From positions 1 to 64,000 of the forward strand of contig NZ_JSEE01000003.1 in NCBI RefSeq assembly GCF_001625355.1: a DNA stretch of 64,000 nt. The letters are read 5' to 3'. Position 1 is the first letter of the stretch, and each line of letters starts with the position of its first letter. The notes under the pieces are model-generated. The model did not search any database and was not told where the DNA came from. It saw nothing but the letters and a program-made list of their open reading frames with translations. This DNA is from Marinomonas sp. TW1. GTDB taxonomy: Bacteria; Pseudomonadota; Gammaproteobacteria; Pseudomonadales; Marinomonadaceae. Made by a program: the position numbers and the translations under genes. Below are positions 63,334-64,000 of the stretch, piece by piece.

Positions 63334-64000
63334 TTATCCAAACACCGCAACGGTTTGGCTTCCTGATGCAACCAGATTTTTATTTTCGTCCCAGATCTCC
63401 ATAGTTTGATACGAGTATCCATGAACCGAGTGTTGACTGGTCGAGCGCAACAAATGCCACTCACTGGCGTTGTTCGAATCGCTGGAGAAATCGATACTCC
63501 AAGTCATAGAGCTGATTGGCACCATGTCTGTAATTGTGGAAAGAACGGCCGGTGGTAAGGCATCGGCTAATGCAATTAGAGAAACTGTCGGTGCAACATT
63601 GGCAGCATCGCCATGACGCAGCCATGCTAATAACTCAGGATGAGTAGCGCCAGATAAAGGTAAGGTCGAGGTAACTGGTTTGAGTTCAAAATTTACCGAC
63701 AAAGCAGGCGCTGACGCTATGGGTATCATTGATTGATATGAAGTTGGATCACTCACTTTGGGGAATTCGTAAAGACTCTGCCTAATTTGACTAGTCCGAG
63801 GCTCTGCAAATAGAAATCCGGCACGTAGCACAGTATCTGAACCAACCAAACAATCTACAGATATGAACGTTGATGATTTTCCTCGTCGCAAAACTTGGGG
63901 TTTAAATCGCATTGGTCCCTTTACTGGACCAACAAAGGAAATCAATGCTGACTTTAGTGGCGGAAGCGTTTGATTTGGCATTTGCAAAATACTTTGCAGC
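63334..64000 (-). CDS. Acyl-CoA thioesterase family protein (partial, 5' end outside window)
   Basis: The frame is open to the last base of the window, so the start is probably beyond it. The visible 217 or more residues show LPPLKSALISFVGPVKG, LRRGKSSTFISVDCLVG, and near the end WHLLRSTSQHSVHGYSYQ and ASGSQTVAVFG, typical of double-hotdog TesB-like (4HBT_3) thioesterases. It hydrolyses acyl-CoA to the free acid. The second hotdog has the conserved end. Confidence 0.8.
   Translation of the reverse strand, partial: LQSILQMPNQTLPPLKSALISFVGPVKGPMRFKPQVLRRGKSSTFISVDCLVGSDTVLRAGFLFAEPRTSQIRQSLYEFPKVSDPTSYQSMIPIASAPALSVNFELKPVTSTLPLSGATHPELLAWLRHGDAANVAPTVSLIALADALPPAVLSTITDMVPISSMTWSIDFSSDSNNASEWHLLRSTSQHSVHGYSYQTMEIWDENKNLVASGSQTVAVFG

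Overview
The window is a stretch of moderate-G+C chromosome from a marine gammaproteobacterium. The block leuS-lptE-holA beside lnt-ybeX-ybeY-ybeZ-miaB, with ybeL next to leuS, is the usual gammaproteobacterial arrangement. Protein style and content (several RhtB/LysE exporters, a glycine-rich porin, PqiABC, an RsbQ-like hydrolase) suggest Oceanospirillales, most likely Marinomonas or a close relative. The genus is an inference, because no rRNA or other marker gene is present. I found no tRNA, rRNA, CRISPR array or prophage.

Layout. 1-0.9 kb: the right end of an IS3-family element abutting a gene remnant, then a remnant bounded by inverted repeats. 0.9-9.8 kb: single housekeeping and accessory genes (ABC exporter, HAD phosphatase, RhtB exporter with an AraC regulator, STAS-like protein, dGTPase, a LysR protein reduced to its DNA-binding domain, a CoA-type NUDIX hydrolase). 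9.8-16.5 kb: pabB, an alpha/beta hydrolase, a four-gene minor-pseudopilin operon and nadE. 16.5-25.5 kb: porin with a long AT-rich leader, a run of small same-strand metabolic genes (racemase, DUF6151, PPOX flavoprotein, RhtB, ABM monooxygenase), rluF, a candidate structured RNA and membrane proteins of unknown role. 25.7-29.2 kb: the pqiABC envelope lipid-transport operon. 29.3-40.7 kb: homocysteine methyltransferase, RsbQ-like hydrolase, Na+/H+ antiporter, oxaloacetate decarboxylase, dapA, RhtB, a large cNMP-binding/acyltransferase/SGNH fusion, a flavin reductase and a 2OG-Fe(II) oxygenase. 40.8-51 kb: the conserved holA-lptE-leuS and miaB-ybeZ-ybeY-ybeX-lnt blocks on the minus strand. 51-64 kb: accessory genes (beta-barrel, tandem OmpA lipoprotein, EVE protein, HPt/degenerate HD-GYP protein, deacetylase, a MerR-CMD pair, flavin monooxygenase, P-loop kinase, SDR, NERD protein, methyltransferase, PhzF, thioesterase) mixed with remnants.

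Most notable: (1) an 872-residue protein joining two cyclic-nucleotide-binding modules, a PlsC-like acyltransferase region and an SGNH hydrolase; (2) a candidate three-way-junction RNA with its own terminator between rluF and a membrane-protein gene; (3) a duplicated block (3' end of a CMD gene plus a folded element and terminator) flanking a flavin monooxygenase gene; (4) a MerR-type promoter with a 19-bp spacer between merR and the CMD gene; (5) an HPt domain fused to an HD-GYP domain that has lost metal ligands; (6) several decayed genes (Rof-like, CMD fragment, frameshifted small ORF, TPR-like fragment at the IS end).
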